Shown one piece after another: positions 38,074-47,250 of a DNA stretch of 64,000 bases. Under the pieces are notes generated by a model. It ran no database searches. It worked only from the letters and a program-made list of their open reading frames with translations, and was not told the origin of the DNA. A program made the position numbers and the translations under genes. Location: positions 32,895-96,894 of the forward strand of contig NZ_JAFBED010000010.1 in assembly GCF_016908565.1 (NCBI RefSeq), written 5' to 3'. Source of the stretch: Sutcliffiella tianshenii (lineage in GTDB: Bacteria > Bacillota > Bacilli > Bacillales > Bacillaceae_I). Numbering within the stretch: the stretch's first letter is position 1; each line of letters starts with the position of its first letter.

Positions 38074-38919
38074 ATGATCATTGACTTTTCGGATTTGGAT
38101 TTTTATGCAATCCTGGCAGCCGTCGGAATTATCTTCCTGAAGTTGCTTGTCATCATTATTGTCTATGCCATCGTAAAATCGATAGGGACCAAAATAATCA
38201 CCCGATTGTTCAAGCGTGCCACCGCTAAACAAGGAATTTCTGCAGGACGAGGAAAGACACTCGAGAAATTGACCACCAATATATTTACATACGCATTGAT
38301 TTTCTTCTTAGTGATCATGGTGCTCGAAAATGTATTCGATGTCCGTACAACTGCAATTTTGGCAGGTGCAGGGATTGTCGGATTGGCTATCGGTTTTGGG
38401 GCTCAGGGAATTGTAAGTGATGTTGTTACAGGATTCTTCCTCCTATTGGAAAAACAAGTGGATGTTGATGATTATGTAACCACGGCCGGATTTTCGGGAA
38501 TAGTGGAGGAGGTCGGTCTAAGAACCACCAAGATCCGTGACTTTGACGGGTCGCTTCACTATCTGCCTAACAGGGAAATATCCAGTCTGACCAATCACTC
38601 CCGAGGAAACATGCGCGCCCTTGTCGATATCGGTATTTCCTATGAAGATAATATCGATCATGCCATCGAAGTGATACAAGGAGCCTGCGACGCGATAGCT
38701 TCAGAGGATCCTGCCATCAAGGAAGGCCCGAATGTGATAGGTGTCCAAGGCTTGGGTGCATCCGATGTCGTTATTCGCATCATCGCTAAAACAGATAACA
38801 TGATGCAATGGGCCGTTGAACGCAAATTGCGCAAAGCAATCAAAGAGGCGCTTGATGCTAATGGAATCGATATCCCTTATCCACATCAGGTCAATGTCGA
38901 GAAACAACAAAATAATTAA
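38074..38919 (+). CDS. ykuT: MscS-family mechanosensitive channel YkuT
   Basis: Small-conductance mechanosensitive channel of 281 aa. Three membrane helices (about residues 12-35, 70-88 and the pore helix), with the glycine/alanine-rich pore line AGAGIVGLAIGFGAQGIVSD at 96-115, then the beta domain (DVDDYVTTAGFSGIVEEVGL) and alpha/beta cytoplasmic cage. Start ATG at 38074 behind GAGAGGAG; an open frame upstream lacks a ribosome site. Confidence 0.94.
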   Translation: MIIDFSDLDFYAILAAVGIIFLKLLVIIIVYAIVKSIGTKIITRLFKRATAKQGISAGRGKTLEKLTTNIFTYALIFFLVIMVLENVFDVRTTAILAGAGIVGLAIGFGAQGIVSDVVTGFFLLLEKQVDVDDYVTTAGFSGIVEEVGLRTTKIRDFDGSLHYLPNREISSLTNHSRGNMRALVDIGISYEDNIDHAIEVIQGACDAIASEDPAIKEGPNVIGVQGLGASDVVIRIIAKTDNMMQWAVERKLRKAIKEALDANGIDIPYPHQVNVEKQQNN

Positions 38920-38922
38920 TTC

Positions 38923-38953
38923 AAAAAGGCGGGGGGCAACCCCGCTTTTCTTT
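38923..38953 (+). terminator. Terminator of ykuT
   Basis: GGCGGGG/CCCCGCT stem followed by TTTTCTTTC. Confidence 0.85.
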
Positions 38954-38959
38954 CGCCAG

Positions 38960-39004
38960 AAAAAGAAGCCGATAAAACGGCCCCTTTAGTGGTTTAATCG
39001 GCTT
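38960..39004 (-). terminator. Terminator overlapping the end of ykuS
   Basis: AAGCCGATTAAAC/GTTTTATCGGCTT stem on the minus strand, then CTTTTTC; it includes the last codons of ykuS. Confidence 0.75.
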
Positions 39005-39231
39005 TCCACCTGTTGACATACCTCATCTGCAGAAAGTCCATGAGCAGCTATTACGGAACCTGCAGTAACGGCATTGGACATTCCCATGACGTTATTGTCG
39101 ATTCCGGTCACCACACAGCAGTCACAGCCTTTAGCATCGTCCTCATTGTTTAACTGAACCACGTCATATCCTTTTTGCTGCAAAGCTTCTTGAACAGCCG
39201 TCAAAGACTGCTCCACACCTACTTTTGGCAT
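38986..39231 (-). CDS. ykuS: UPF0180 protein YkuS
   Basis: An 81-aa soluble protein, family-typical: [10 protein letters not shown] and a CDCC cysteine cluster (about residues 36-39) in [10 protein letters not shown]. Function unknown. GGAGGTGGACC before the ATG. Confidence 0.92.
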   Translation of the reverse strand: MPKVGVEQSLTAVQEALQQKGYDVVQLNNEDDAKGCDCCVVTGIDNNVMGMSNAVTAGSVIAAHGLSADEVCQQVESRLNH

Positions 39232-39304
39232 AATTGGTCCACCTCCTCCTTCTTAATTTGTCTTTTTCCAAGAAAATTATTCGAAGGAGGCTTATCTACA
39301 TTAC

Positions 39305-40438
39305 CTACTCGTTCCCTTTTTTAGTGAGGTAGGAAATAAGCATGCTCATTCCCACTCCGATTGCGTCTTCCTTGGGATCTAATTTGGAATGGTGAAGACC
39401 GTATGGAGATTCCACTCCCAACCAGAACATGAAACCAGGTATGTTCTGGATCATATAGCCGTAATCCTCGCCGGTCATGGCATGCCGGCATTCTACGACA
39501 TTGACATTCGTTTCATTTTCGACAAATGACATGAATTCTTCTGTAAGCCTTGCGTCATTATCCACCTGGTGATACATGCATCCATAATCGATCGATGTCT
39601 CACAGCCATAGCCGATCTCCACTCCCTGGACAAGTGCCTGGATCCGCTCTTTCACCTTTTTCATGCTTTCCACCGACAGCGTGCGGATCGTCCCCTCAAG
39701 CCTTGCACGCTCTGCAATGATGTTTTGGACCGTTCCCCCTGTAATCTTCCCGATGGTGATGACAGCACTGTCCAACGGATCGACATTTCTTGAGATGATG
39801 GTCTGCAGCTGGCTTACAAGCGAACATGCAGCCACTACCATATCATTTGTCTGATGTGGATAAGCAGCATGCCCGCCCTTCCCTTTCAAATCGATGAACA
39901 GCTCGGATGTATTCGCAAATAGAAGGCCAGGCTTCGTGGCGATGGTGCCAACCGGGTATTCCGGGGCAATATGAAGCGCAACGATCATATCCGGTTTCCA
40001 CTCTTTGAAGATCTCAGACTGAATCATCGGGAGTGCCCCGCCAGGTCCCTCTTCGGCTGGCTGGAACATGAATAGCAGATTGTCTTTGGGTGGATTACTA
40101 GAAAAATGCGTCAACACCCCAAGTGCAATGCTCATATGAAAGTCATGGCCGCATGCATGCATCATTCCTTCATGCTTGGAGTGGAACGGAAGATCTGTTT
40201 CCTCTGTAATCGGAAGGCCGTCTATGTCTGTACGATAGCCGATGGTTTTGGATGGGGCAGTCCCTAATACTCGAACAAAGATACCGGTTTCCCATTCCCT
40301 GATTTCCATGTGTTCCTGTGGAAGATTGTTTAAATAATGAAGAAGATATCCTTGAGTCCTGTTCTCCTGGAAGCCCTTTTCCGGGATCTGATGGAGATCT
40401 CTGCGGATCTGGATAAAAGGATTAATCACATTTGTCAC
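39305..40438 (-). CDS. ykuR: N-acetyldiaminopimelate deacetylase
   Basis: M20 metallopeptidase-family amidohydrolase of 377 aa (B. subtilis 374) acting in the acetylase branch of lysine/diaminopimelate synthesis with DapH. Metal/catalytic motifs: [33 protein letters not shown], and C-terminal MTGEDYGYM. The frame is open to 40666, but a terminator (40485-40525) lies in that extension and the family starts near [10 protein letters not shown] chose the GTG at 40438 with GAGG 8 nt upstream (second GTG at 40429 also possible). Confidence 0.94.
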   Translation of the reverse strand: MTNVINPFIQIRRDLHQIPEKGFQENRTQGYLLHYLNNLPQEHMEIREWETGIFVRVLGTAPSKTIGYRTDIDGLPITEETDLPFHSKHEGMMHACGHDFHMSIALGVLTHFSSNPPKDNLLFMFQPAEEGPGGALPMIQSEIFKEWKPDMIVALHIAPEYPVGTIATKPGLLFANTSELFIDLKGKGGHAAYPHQTNDMVVAACSLVSQLQTIISRNVDPLDSAVITIGKITGGTVQNIIAERARLEGTIRTLSVESMKKVKERIQALVQGVEIGYGCETSIDYGCMYHQVDNDARLTEEFMSFVENETNVNVVECRHAMTGEDYGYMIQNIPGFMFWLGVESPYGLHHSKLDPKEDAIGVGMSMLISYLTKKGNE

Positions 40439-40484
40439 ATCTTTCGCCTCTTTCTCTTTGGTTGCATTCTGGCATGGAGCCTTT

Positions 40485-40525
40485 TCTTTAAAAAGAAGGC
40501 GCGGATCTGTTCCATCCACGCCTTC
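40485..40525 (-). terminator. Intercistronic terminator between dapH and ykuR
   Basis: GAAGGCG-TGGAT/ATCCG-CGCCTTC stem followed on the minus strand by TTTTTAAAG. Confidence 0.85.
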
Positions 40526-40550
40526 CCTTATTGAGCTATTTTCAGCAAGA

Positions 40551-41261
40551 TTACAGTTGACGAAGCTCTTGCTTGATTTCTGTTTTGGATTTGGTTTTTT
40601 CATCGATATCCTTGATTTTACGTGCAGGTGTCCCGGCAACCACTGTATAAGGGGCAACATCATCAATAACGATCGCTCCTGCTGCTACAACAGCACCTTT
40701 ACCTACTGTCACTCCTTCAAGGACCACTGCATTCGCCCCGATTACCACATCGTCTTCAACGATTACCGGCTTTGCAGAAGGGGGCTCGATTACACCCGCA
40801 AGGACTGTTCCGGCCCCGATGTGACAGTTCTTGCCTACTGTTGCACGACCACCAAGCACAACATTCATATCAATCATCGTGCCTTCCCCGATGACTGCTC
40901 CGATATTGATGGAAGCACCCATCATAATGACGGCATTATCCCCGATTTCCACTTGGTCACGAATAATTGCACCCGGTTCGATCCGCGCTTTGATACCTTT
41001 TAGGTCGAGTAAAGGAATCGCCGAATTGCGACGGTCGTTTTCCACTACAAAGTCCTCGATTTTTCCTTCATTCGCTTTCAATACTGCCTCAAGCTCGGAC
41101 CATTCACCAAACACGACACCACTGTTGCCATTTATAAAGGATTTTGAAGAAGAGCCAAAATCGATTCCTTCCAATTCACCTTTTACATATACCTTTACAG
41201 GTGTAGATTTTGTACTATTTTGGATAAAAGAGATAATTTCATTTGCGTCCATCATTTTCAT
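40551..41261 (-). CDS. dapH: Tetrahydrodipicolinate N-acetyltransferase
   Basis: A 236-aa left-handed beta-helix acyltransferase (YkuQ) using acetyl-CoA on tetrahydrodipicolinate for lysine and peptidoglycan precursor synthesis. Hexapeptide repeats run from about residue 88 to 205 ([33 protein letters not shown]); N-terminal [20 protein letters not shown] is family-specific. AGGAGG 8 nt before the ATG. Confidence 0.95.
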   Translation of the reverse strand: MKMMDANEIISFIQNSTKSTPVKVYVKGELEGIDFGSSSKSFINGNSGVVFGEWSELEAVLKANEGKIEDFVVENDRRNSAIPLLDLKGIKARIEPGAIIRDQVEIGDNAVIMMGASINIGAVIGEGTMIDMNVVLGGRATVGKNCHIGAGTVLAGVIEPPSAKPVIVEDDVVIGANAVVLEGVTVGKGAVVAAGAIVIDDVAPYTVVAGTPARKIKDIDEKTKSKTEIKQELRQL

Positions 41262-41349
41262 TATGTATTCCTCCTAAAGCATATGTTGTCTTTATCCCTT
41301 TACTCTATCAAACAAAAAAAAGAGTGACAAGTGAAAAAATTTCTAATTT

Positions 41350-41397
41350 CAAAAAAAAGACTGACAGACAGCACTCATACGAACGCTTTCTGCCAGT
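41350..41397 (-). terminator. Terminator of the DUF368 gene
   Basis: CTGGCAGA/TCTGTCAG stem (minus strand) followed by CTTTTTTTT. Confidence 0.82.
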
Positions 41398-41402
41398 TTA
41401 GA

Positions 41403-42233
41403 TCAATTTGCTTTTTGAACCATCTTATTATTCATTCTTCCGATAAAGTGAACAATGATCATTCCCAATACAAAAGTGACTATGCTTGCTATATTCAAAA
41501 ACAGACTGGATGATATCCCAGGAAACACCACAATGGTAGACCCCAATACAAGTCCAATTATACAAGCGAATGTCAATCTCGGATAAGCATTCATCAAGAA
41601 TTTTATAACCTTGCTGCTGATAATGAACCCTACTCCCCCACCTGCAACGAGGGCAAGGATGATCGGGATATTCAATGTATGCAAAGCATTAAGTGCCGTA
41701 TAATATACGCCCATGATGAGAAGCATCAAAGATCCGCTTACTCCTGGAAGCAGCATGGTCATGCTTGCTATCCAACCTGCAAAGAATAACCCGATCGCTG
41801 TAGTCACTGTCAGGGTTTCGATTGGTGCCATGGTAGATTCCTTTAAAAAGGCCATGGACGCAACAAGGATAAAAGCAAGCACCAAGGCCAAGTAATCCTT
41901 TTTTGTAAAAGACTTCTTCAAATCTGATTCTTTGACCAGCATTGGAAGTATCCCGATGATGAGACCAAGAAATAAAAACTGTGTCGGTTGATAATAATTG
42001 TCGATAAAATATGTAATCACCTTGCTGAATAGTAATATGGAGGTTCCTACCCCTAACACCAATGGCAGCAAGAAGCGCAGATGGTGCAGCCAATCCCTGC
42101 TGAAGAACCCGCTGATAGCATCTATCAATCGATCATAGATCCCCAAAATGAAGGCGATTGTTCCTCCGCTTACTCCCGGGACGACATCGCTGACTCCCAT
42201 AATCATTCCTCGAAAAATGTTTTTCCATTCCAT
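41403..42233 (-). CDS. DUF368 polyprenyl-phosphate transporter (PopT-like)
   Basis: A 276-aa polytopic membrane protein. VSDVVPGVSGGTIAFILGIY near the N-terminus and MTMLLPGVSGSLMLLIMGVY near residue 160 are the paired PGVSG motifs of DUF368, an inverted-repeat fold. DUF368 proteins have been shown to recycle undecaprenyl phosphate across the membrane; that role is family-based. No ribosome site is very strong; GGTGGAACG lies upstream of the ATG. Confidence 0.9.
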   Translation of the reverse strand: MEWKNIFRGMIMGVSDVVPGVSGGTIAFILGIYDRLIDAISGFFSRDWLHHLRFLLPLVLGVGTSILLFSKVITYFIDNYYQPTQFLFLGLIIGILPMLVKESDLKKSFTKKDYLALVLAFILVASMAFLKESTMAPIETLTVTTAIGLFFAGWIASMTMLLPGVSGSLMLLIMGVYYTALNALHTLNIPIILALVAGGGVGFIISSKVIKFLMNAYPRLTFACIIGLVLGSTIVVFPGISSSLFLNIASIVTFVLGMIIVHFIGRMNNKMVQKAN

Positions 42234-42316
42234 CCTTATCGTTCCACCTTAAAAATCAAGTCTATGTTATACAAGTCTATATCATACTATTTTTAGATGC
42301 GAGAATCCATTAAAAA

Positions 42317-43210
42317 CTAATTGAGGCTTTTATTATTTTGCCCTTTAGCCGCTTCTCCCAATACATCCAGGAAGGCTTCCACCTGTTTCAACTTAAAGGA
42401 AGACTCATACCCTATCAGCCACGTATCCCTGTGCAGTGTGGAATCTTCATTCCTGGTGAGAGGTATCTTATTGATTGTTTCATATTCCTCCTGCAAAGTT
42501 ACAGAGGGAAGAATGGCATACCCTATTCCATTCAATGCCATCTGCTTGCAGGTTTCAATCTGGTCGACAACAATCGTGCGTTTTGGTGGTGTCTGAAACT
42601 GTTTATGCCACCAGACCTGGATTTCCTGATAATAGGTCGAATCACTCTTGAATTGAATGAAAGGTCGTTCTGTATGGGGCAGCTCCTCTAGGGATTTAAT
42701 TTCGGTGTCTACAACGTAGAGGTCGTCACTCAGAAGATGCTGTTTGATTCCTTTCCACTCCGGGTTTCCCCTTATGATTCCAATATGCACCTCGTCTTCG
42801 TAAAGACTTTTCACAATGTCACTGCTCCAACCCGTAACTAATGACACTCTGGCATTGGGATATTTTTGGATATATTCCTTCAATATTTTCGGCAGCCAAT
42901 ATTGCCCTATGATCGTTGCCACAGCTATTTTCAAGGTTCCATGGACTTCCTTGTCCAATGATGATATTTCCTCCCTGACCTTCGCATCTTTCGCGAGCAC
43001 CTCATCTGCAAACTCCACAATCTTTTCACCTGCCGGGGTGATAAGAAGCCCCTTTTGCGTCCGAATGAAGATTTTAGTGTTCCATTGTTTTTCTATGCTT
43101 TGAAGGCGCTGCGACAGTGCCGGCTGCGAAACGAATAATCGTTCTGCTGCCTTTCTCATATTTTTTTCCTTTGCTAAAACAGATAGTATGTAAAATTCCG
43201 ATGAATTCAT
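42317..43210 (-). CDS. ccpC: LysR-type regulator CcpC
   Basis: A 297-aa regulator of citrate synthase and aconitase genes, responding to citrate. N-terminal winged helix-turn-helix with KNMRKAAERLFVSQPALSQR; effector domain with GWSSDIVKSLYEDEVHIGII and VDQIETCKQMALNGIGYAIL. Very close in layout to B. subtilis CcpC (YkuM). A perfect CcpC box lies 24 bp before the start, implying autoregulation. Divergent from a TSUP transporter. Confidence 0.94.
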   Translation of the reverse strand: MNSSEFYILSVLAKEKNMRKAAERLFVSQPALSQRLQSIEKQWNTKIFIRTQKGLLITPAGEKIVEFADEVLAKDAKVREEISSLDKEVHGTLKIAVATIIGQYWLPKILKEYIQKYPNARVSLVTGWSSDIVKSLYEDEVHIGIIRGNPEWKGIKQHLLSDDLYVVDTEIKSLEELPHTERPFIQFKSDSTYYQEIQVWWHKQFQTPPKRTIVVDQIETCKQMALNGIGYAILPSVTLQEEYETINKIPLTRNEDSTLHRDTWLIGYESSFKLKQVEAFLDVLGEAAKGQNNKSLN

Positions 43211-43231
43211 GAAGCTGACCTCGACTCCTTG

Positions 43232-43250
43232 ATATAAGTTTTTCTTATAT
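43232..43250. promoter_or_regulatory. CcpC operator box
   Basis: ATATAAG-TTTTT-CTTATAT: contains ATAA-N7-TTAT (43234-43248), exactly the CcpC dyad. A TATAAT -10 for ccpC lies next to it on the minus strand (43252-43257). Confidence 0.75.
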
Positions 43251-43331
43251 TATATCTTAGTTTTTTCGATATTTCATTATGACCATAAAAATCATACAAT
43301 GATAGGGAAATGACTCTTCAAAAAGGGGGAG

Positions 43332-44081
43332 ATGCTTATGGAACTTTCTTATTATTTTCTAATTATTATCGGATTTATTGCAACCTTCATCGGAACTTTG
43401 GGCGGCGGAGGGGGACTGATCAGCCTGCCAGCGATGCTTGTTCTAGGGGTGCCCATACATGCAGCCATTGCCGCCAACAAGTTTTCCAATACTTTTAGTT
43501 CTACGGGAAGCTTCTATACCATTTGGAAGAGGAAGGAAGTGGATCTCAGGTTAGGTCTGAAGCTTGTTCCATTTACACTGTTGGGCGGGTTGTCAGGAGC
43601 GTTGCTGGCGTCCTTTATATCAGAGGGGATTCTTTTGAAAATCGCGCTCGTTCTTCTGGTATTTGCAACCATCCTGAATGCACTTAAATCACGCAGGAAA
43701 AATGAATCAGCCAACAGTCGCAAACAGAAGCTATTCTATCCGACTTATATCTTTATAGGAGCATTTGATGGCCTATTCGGGCCTGGCCAAGCCACTCTTC
43801 TTATGCACTCTTTTCTTAATGCAGGCTACTCATTTGTAACAAGCATCGGGCTTGCCCGGCTTCAGACACTTTCTAGCTGTTTCATTTCTTTTCTTGTGTA
43901 CTTTTCTATGGGACTATTTGATTGGCAGGTTGGTGTCCTGCTTGGGATCGGCTCTTTCATTGGCGCTCAAGCTGCTGTCAGGCTCGCTCCTAAATTGTCG
44001 AAGCTGCCATGGAAGAATATCCTGACAGGCTTTTCCGTATTTCTGATTGGATACTTGATCGTAAAAATATATTTTTTATAA
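43332..44081 (+). CDS. TSUP (TauE/SafE) family sulfite/anion exporter
   Basis: A 249-aa membrane protein with eight predicted helices. N-terminal GTLGGGGGLISLPAMLVLGV is the TSUP signature, and the second repeat starts at FIGAFDGLFGPGQATLLMHS. Probably exports sulfite or an organic sulfonate; substrate not determined. Start ATG at 43332 with AAAGGGGGAG upstream. Confidence 0.92.
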   Translation: MLMELSYYFLIIIGFIATFIGTLGGGGGLISLPAMLVLGVPIHAAIAANKFSNTFSSTGSFYTIWKRKEVDLRLGLKLVPFTLLGGLSGALLASFISEGILLKIALVLLVFATILNALKSRRKNESANSRKQKLFYPTYIFIGAFDGLFGPGQATLLMHSFLNAGYSFVTSIGLARLQTLSSCFISFLVYFSMGLFDWQVGVLLGIGSFIGAQAAVRLAPKLSKLPWKNILTGFSVFLIGYLIVKIYFL

Positions 44082-44089
44082 CGGGAATA

Positions 44090-44122
44090 GGCATCCAAAT
44101 GTCCAATTGGACTTTGAATGCC
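44090..44122. terminator. Long stem-loop between convergent genes
   Basis: GGCATCCAAATGTCC/GGACTTTGAATGCC with a TTGG-containing short loop; no real T-tract, so terminator function is uncertain. Confidence 0.5.
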
Positions 44123-44129
44123 TAATTCA

Positions 44130-45638
44130 TTACTCTTTCTTTGGCAACAGGAGGATTAGCAGGAAACTGATTACGGCAAAAACAGCCACCGCGATATATA
44201 CTGTCTGCAAAGCAGAAGTCAAGCCATCCTGCAGCAATGTCCGCATGGATTCAGACAACTGATTTCTTCTCTCTTCATTTAATAGCAGGGTGGTGGAATC
44301 CAGCGAAAATTCCTGGTTCACCCCGTTCTCCTTTAAATGCTCCTGTATACGGGAGTTTAATATACCTCCCAGCAGGGCAGCTCCGATAGTACTTCCCAAT
44401 GTTCTCATAAACATATTCGAAGCGGTTGCCACTCCCCGTTTTTGCCATGGGACAGTGCTTTGAATGGAGACGATGAAAGACGTAGTGGAAAAGCCCATAC
44501 CCACACCAATCATGAAAGATCCGCAAGCCGCCCATAGCGGTCCATCTTCAGGACTAAGCGTCATAAAAATGATGCTTCCGAGTATCAGGGCCACTCCCCC
44601 GATGATCGAGGTTGTCCTGAATCCGATTTTCAGTAGTAGCCTCCCTGCAATCATGGCAGCAATCGGCCATCCTATTGACATGGTGGTGAGTGTAAAGCCC
44701 GCAACGATCGGCGGCCTCTCCATTACCCCTTGTACAAATGCCGGAAGGAAACTTGATATCCCGATCAACATCACCCCCGTTGTCAGGGACGTGCTATTGG
44801 CAATCAATATTGAACGTTCCTTCCAGATATCAAATGGCATCATCGGATCGACAGCACGTTTTTCCTGAATGATGAAAAGTGTAAATGCAATGGCAGAAAT
44901 GGAGATCAGCAAAAGAATCGGCTTGGACGTCCATTCATAGCGGACTCCCCCCTCCACGAGCACATACATCAAACTTGAAACGGAAACAAAAAGCAGCCCT
45001 GCGCCAGCATAATCTATGGAATGCTTTTTCTTTTCGATACCTTCATGCAAATAGAGGATAAGACCGATGATCGCCAGGATGCCAAGCGGGATATTCACCC
45101 AAAATACAAAGCGCCAGCTTACGTACTGCACGAGCAGTCCCCCGATCGCCGGTCCAAGAATTGCTGATATCCCCCAAACACTTGATAAGTATCCTTGAAT
45201 TTTTGCCCGTTCCTCTTTTGTATACATATCACCCACAATGGTGGACGCAATCGGCATGACAGCCCCAGCTCCAAAGCCTTGGATAAATCTGAAGAAGATC
45301 AACATTTCGATCGACGTTGACATGCCGCAAAGAATGGAGCCAATCAGAAAAACGATAATCCCAAAGATCAGTATCGGCTTTCTTCCAAAAAGGTCTGAAA
45401 GCTTACCGTAGATCAGTACAGTAACGGCATTCATCAGCAAATAGGATGAAAATACCCAGCTGTAAAGTGAAAAGCCACCTAAGTCCGCCGCAATTGCCGG
45501 CATCGCTGTCGAGACAATCGTAGCCTCCACAGCTGCCATGAACATGGCAAGCATGATTGCTGCAAGCACAAATGGCCGCCTCGTCCTTTTTCCTTTGGCC
45601 TGTCCGATCGCTTCTCTTTCTCTTTCCGCAGTTACCAT
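44130..45638 (-). CDS. MFS transporter, DHA2 (EmrB/QacA) drug:H+ antiporter
   Basis: A 502-aa, fourteen-helix exporter. Motifs: EATIVSTAMPAIAADLGG in helix 1, GKLSDLFGRKP (motif A) in loop 2-3, GPAIGGLLVQYVSWRFVFWV (motif C/D2) in helices 5-6. Long extracytoplasmic stretch before the last helix (NERRNQLSESMRTLLQDGLT). Substrate unknown. AGAAGGGAACGG before the ATG. Confidence 0.92.
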   Translation of the reverse strand: MVTAEREREAIGQAKGKRTRRPFVLAAIMLAMFMAAVEATIVSTAMPAIAADLGGFSLYSWVFSSYLLMNAVTVLIYGKLSDLFGRKPILIFGIIVFLIGSILCGMSTSIEMLIFFRFIQGFGAGAVMPIASTIVGDMYTKEERAKIQGYLSSVWGISAILGPAIGGLLVQYVSWRFVFWVNIPLGILAIIGLILYLHEGIEKKKHSIDYAGAGLLFVSVSSLMYVLVEGGVRYEWTSKPILLLISISAIAFTLFIIQEKRAVDPMMPFDIWKERSILIANSTSLTTGVMLIGISSFLPAFVQGVMERPPIVAGFTLTTMSIGWPIAAMIAGRLLLKIGFRTTSIIGGVALILGSIIFMTLSPEDGPLWAACGSFMIGVGMGFSTTSFIVSIQSTVPWQKRGVATASNMFMRTLGSTIGAALLGGILNSRIQEHLKENGVNQEFSLDSTTLLLNEERRNQLSESMRTLLQDGLTSALQTVYIAVAVFAVISFLLILLLPKKE

Positions 45639-45739
45639 ACCGTTCCCTTCTCTCTTCCTAACAATTTTTTAACAACTATTTCGTGCCTCTATGTAAATTG
45701 TAGCGTTCATTCATTATTATGCAACCATTTATACACAAT

Positions 45740-45764
45740 TAAAAAAGACCCTTTCAGGTCTTAT
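45740..45764 (-). terminator. Terminator of darB
   Basis: AAGACC/GGTCTT stem then TTTTTAATTG on the minus strand. Confidence 0.7.
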
Positions 45765-46210
45765 TGGCTTTTGCTTTGCTTTTGTATTTCAGTGTTAAGT
45801 CTTTCCAATATACTTCTTCGTGTTAGTATACCTTCAAAAACATGCTCATCATTTTCAATGCAGACAAATGGATGGTCGACAAGAAGCTCCAAGCCATTCT
45901 CCACACTGTCGTTTACATTCAGTCTTGGGATTATTTTATTCATCACATCTTCCACAACCATTTCTTCCAGCCTTTCGAATTCAATGCGTTCCAGGCCAAG
46001 GATGGAATCCATAATTTGTGTTGTGCTGATTAGACCGTGCAATTGATATTTCGGATCAAGAACAGGGACAGCCGTATAGCCGGTTTTGGTTAGCACCAGC
46101 AATGCATGTTCCAGGTTGTTCCTCACCTGCACATGTGCCACACGCTCTGCAGGAATTATCAATTCAGATAAAGTCGTTCCTAATAATTCACCTTTTTGGA
46201 GGCTGATCAT
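45761..46210 (-). CDS. darB: c-di-AMP-binding CBS protein DarB (YkuL)
   Basis: A 149-aa protein of two CBS domains (about residues 15-72 and 85-143) with no other domain. GLISTTQIMDSILGLERIEF links the two. In B. subtilis DarB (and CbpB in Listeria) bind c-di-AMP and, when free of it, stimulate the (p)ppGpp synthetase Rel and pyruvate carboxylase. Both KtrC and PycA, other parts of that network, are in this window. GAGAGGAAGAAC before the ATG. Confidence 0.92.
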   Translation of the reverse strand: MISLQKGELLGTTLSELIIPAERVAHVQVRNNLEHALLVLTKTGYTAVPVLDPKYQLHGLISTTQIMDSILGLERIEFERLEEMVVEDVMNKIIPRLNVNDSVENGLELLVDHPFVCIENDEHVFEGILTRRSILERLNTEIQKQSKSQ

Positions 46211-46340
46211 GAATGTTCTTCCTCTCTAAATTTACTCTCAAAAACAGTATATGACGATTTACGTAATTGACCATTATCATTGTAGCATAAATTTTAATGG
46301 GACTCGACTATTATATAACAAGTACCTCCGCTTTTCATTC

Positions 46341-46371
46341 GACAGAAAAAGCTGCCTATCCGGCAGCTTTT
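46341..46371 (-). terminator. Terminator of abbA
   Basis: AAAGCTGCC/GGCAGCTTT stem then TTTCTG on the minus strand, 8 bp after the abbA stop. Confidence 0.85.
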
Positions 46372-46378
46372 ATCTTTT

Positions 46379-46549
46379 CTATATAACCTTATCATAAATC
46401 TGAATCAGCTTTTTATAGGTGGAGCTTTCGAGCTTCTTTTCTCCCATCTCCATATCATTGATTTCATTTGCGACAAGTTCTTTGGCAAAATTTGTTGAAA
46501 CCAACAATGATATCAATAATTCCTTTTCCTCTTCGGTAAATTGGACCAT
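46379..46549 (-). CDS. abbA: AbrB antirepressor AbbA
   Basis: A 56-aa protein, MVQFTEEEKELLISLLVSTN then ELVANEINDMEMGEKK and STYKKLIQIYDKV, which fits the all-helical AbbA family. In B. subtilis AbbA is induced by Spo0A~P and binds the DNA-binding face of AbrB and Abh, relieving repression early in sporulation. Position between ykuK and darB matches. The start ATG at 46549 follows AGGGG; the frame is open to 46642, overlapping ykuK, and an ATG at 46600 would give 73 aa. Confidence 0.82.
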   Translation of the reverse strand: MVQFTEEEKELLISLLVSTNFAKELVANEINDMEMGEKKLESSTYKKLIQIYDKVI

Positions 46550-46577
46550 CCAATCATCATCCCCTATTCTTCGAAAG

Positions 46578-47096
46578 CTATTTCGTGTATCGGTTAGCAT
46601 AGCAAAATGCAGCATATGCATCGGGTTTAATCTTTGCGTCAAACCCCATCGCGACTATTCTTCCTGTCATTTCCTGGATGAAATCCTTTGTTGCACCCCT
46701 TTTACCGATATCCAAATGAATTTCAAAACGGAAATCAGCGCCTTGTTCCAAATGAGGGATGATCAAATCTTGGATAGCTGCTAAACGTTCATTCGAAAAC
46801 AACATCGCAACTTCCTGACTTAAAGCAGTTTCAAGTGAAATTTTCTCGTGCAGGCTCCGAATTGCCCTAGAAGCAATATATGGCCTGACACACCCCCAGG
46901 CTCCCTTACCCACCCGATGCAAATGAATAGCCGTCATAAACTTTGTTTCCGCTCGATGCACATGCGAATCTGTTCCGATAGACAATAAGTAGGAGGCTTT
47001 TACATCTTTCTGGATAAAAGAAAGTATCTGTTTATAAGCTTGTTCAAAAGTAAGGTAGCCGTGGGTGATATTATAAAACTTACTGGGGTTATCCAT
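46578..47096 (-). CDS. ykuK: YkuK ribonuclease H-like fold protein
   Basis: A 172-aa protein of the DUF458/YkuK family, predicted RNase H-like fold. SIGTDSHVHRAETKFMTAIH (about residues 39-58) carries the conserved acidic GTDSH motif, and HLDIGKRGATKDFIQEMTGR a second conserved block. Function not known. Ends 28 bp before abbA, probably cotranscribed. AAGGAAGTGG before the ATG. Confidence 0.92.
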   Translation of the reverse strand: MDNPSKFYNITHGYLTFEQAYKQILSFIQKDVKASYLLSIGTDSHVHRAETKFMTAIHLHRVGKGAWGCVRPYIASRAIRSLHEKISLETALSQEVAMLFSNERLAAIQDLIIPHLEQGADFRFEIHLDIGKRGATKDFIQEMTGRIVAMGFDAKIKPDAYAAFCYANRYTK

Positions 47097-47207
47097 TAAG
47101 CCACTTCCTTTTTTGTACTTTCCTACTTACTTATATGATGAAAAGGTGGAAAAAATTAATGATTTTCTCTTCCTTTGGCAGGCTGATTGACCTAAGAAGA
47201 GGAATTT

Positions 47208-47250
47208 TCCCCACAAAAAAAGAACCAAGCACCTTTTCAGGAGCTTGGTC
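47208..47250 (-). terminator. Terminator of the zinc-ribbon gene
   Basis: ACCAAGC/GCTTGGT stem followed by TCTTTTTTT on the minus strand. Confidence 0.85.

Noticed and set aside
40439..40666. 76-codon N-terminal extension of ykuR
   Set aside because: It covers a transcription terminator, overlaps dapH and is absent from the family.
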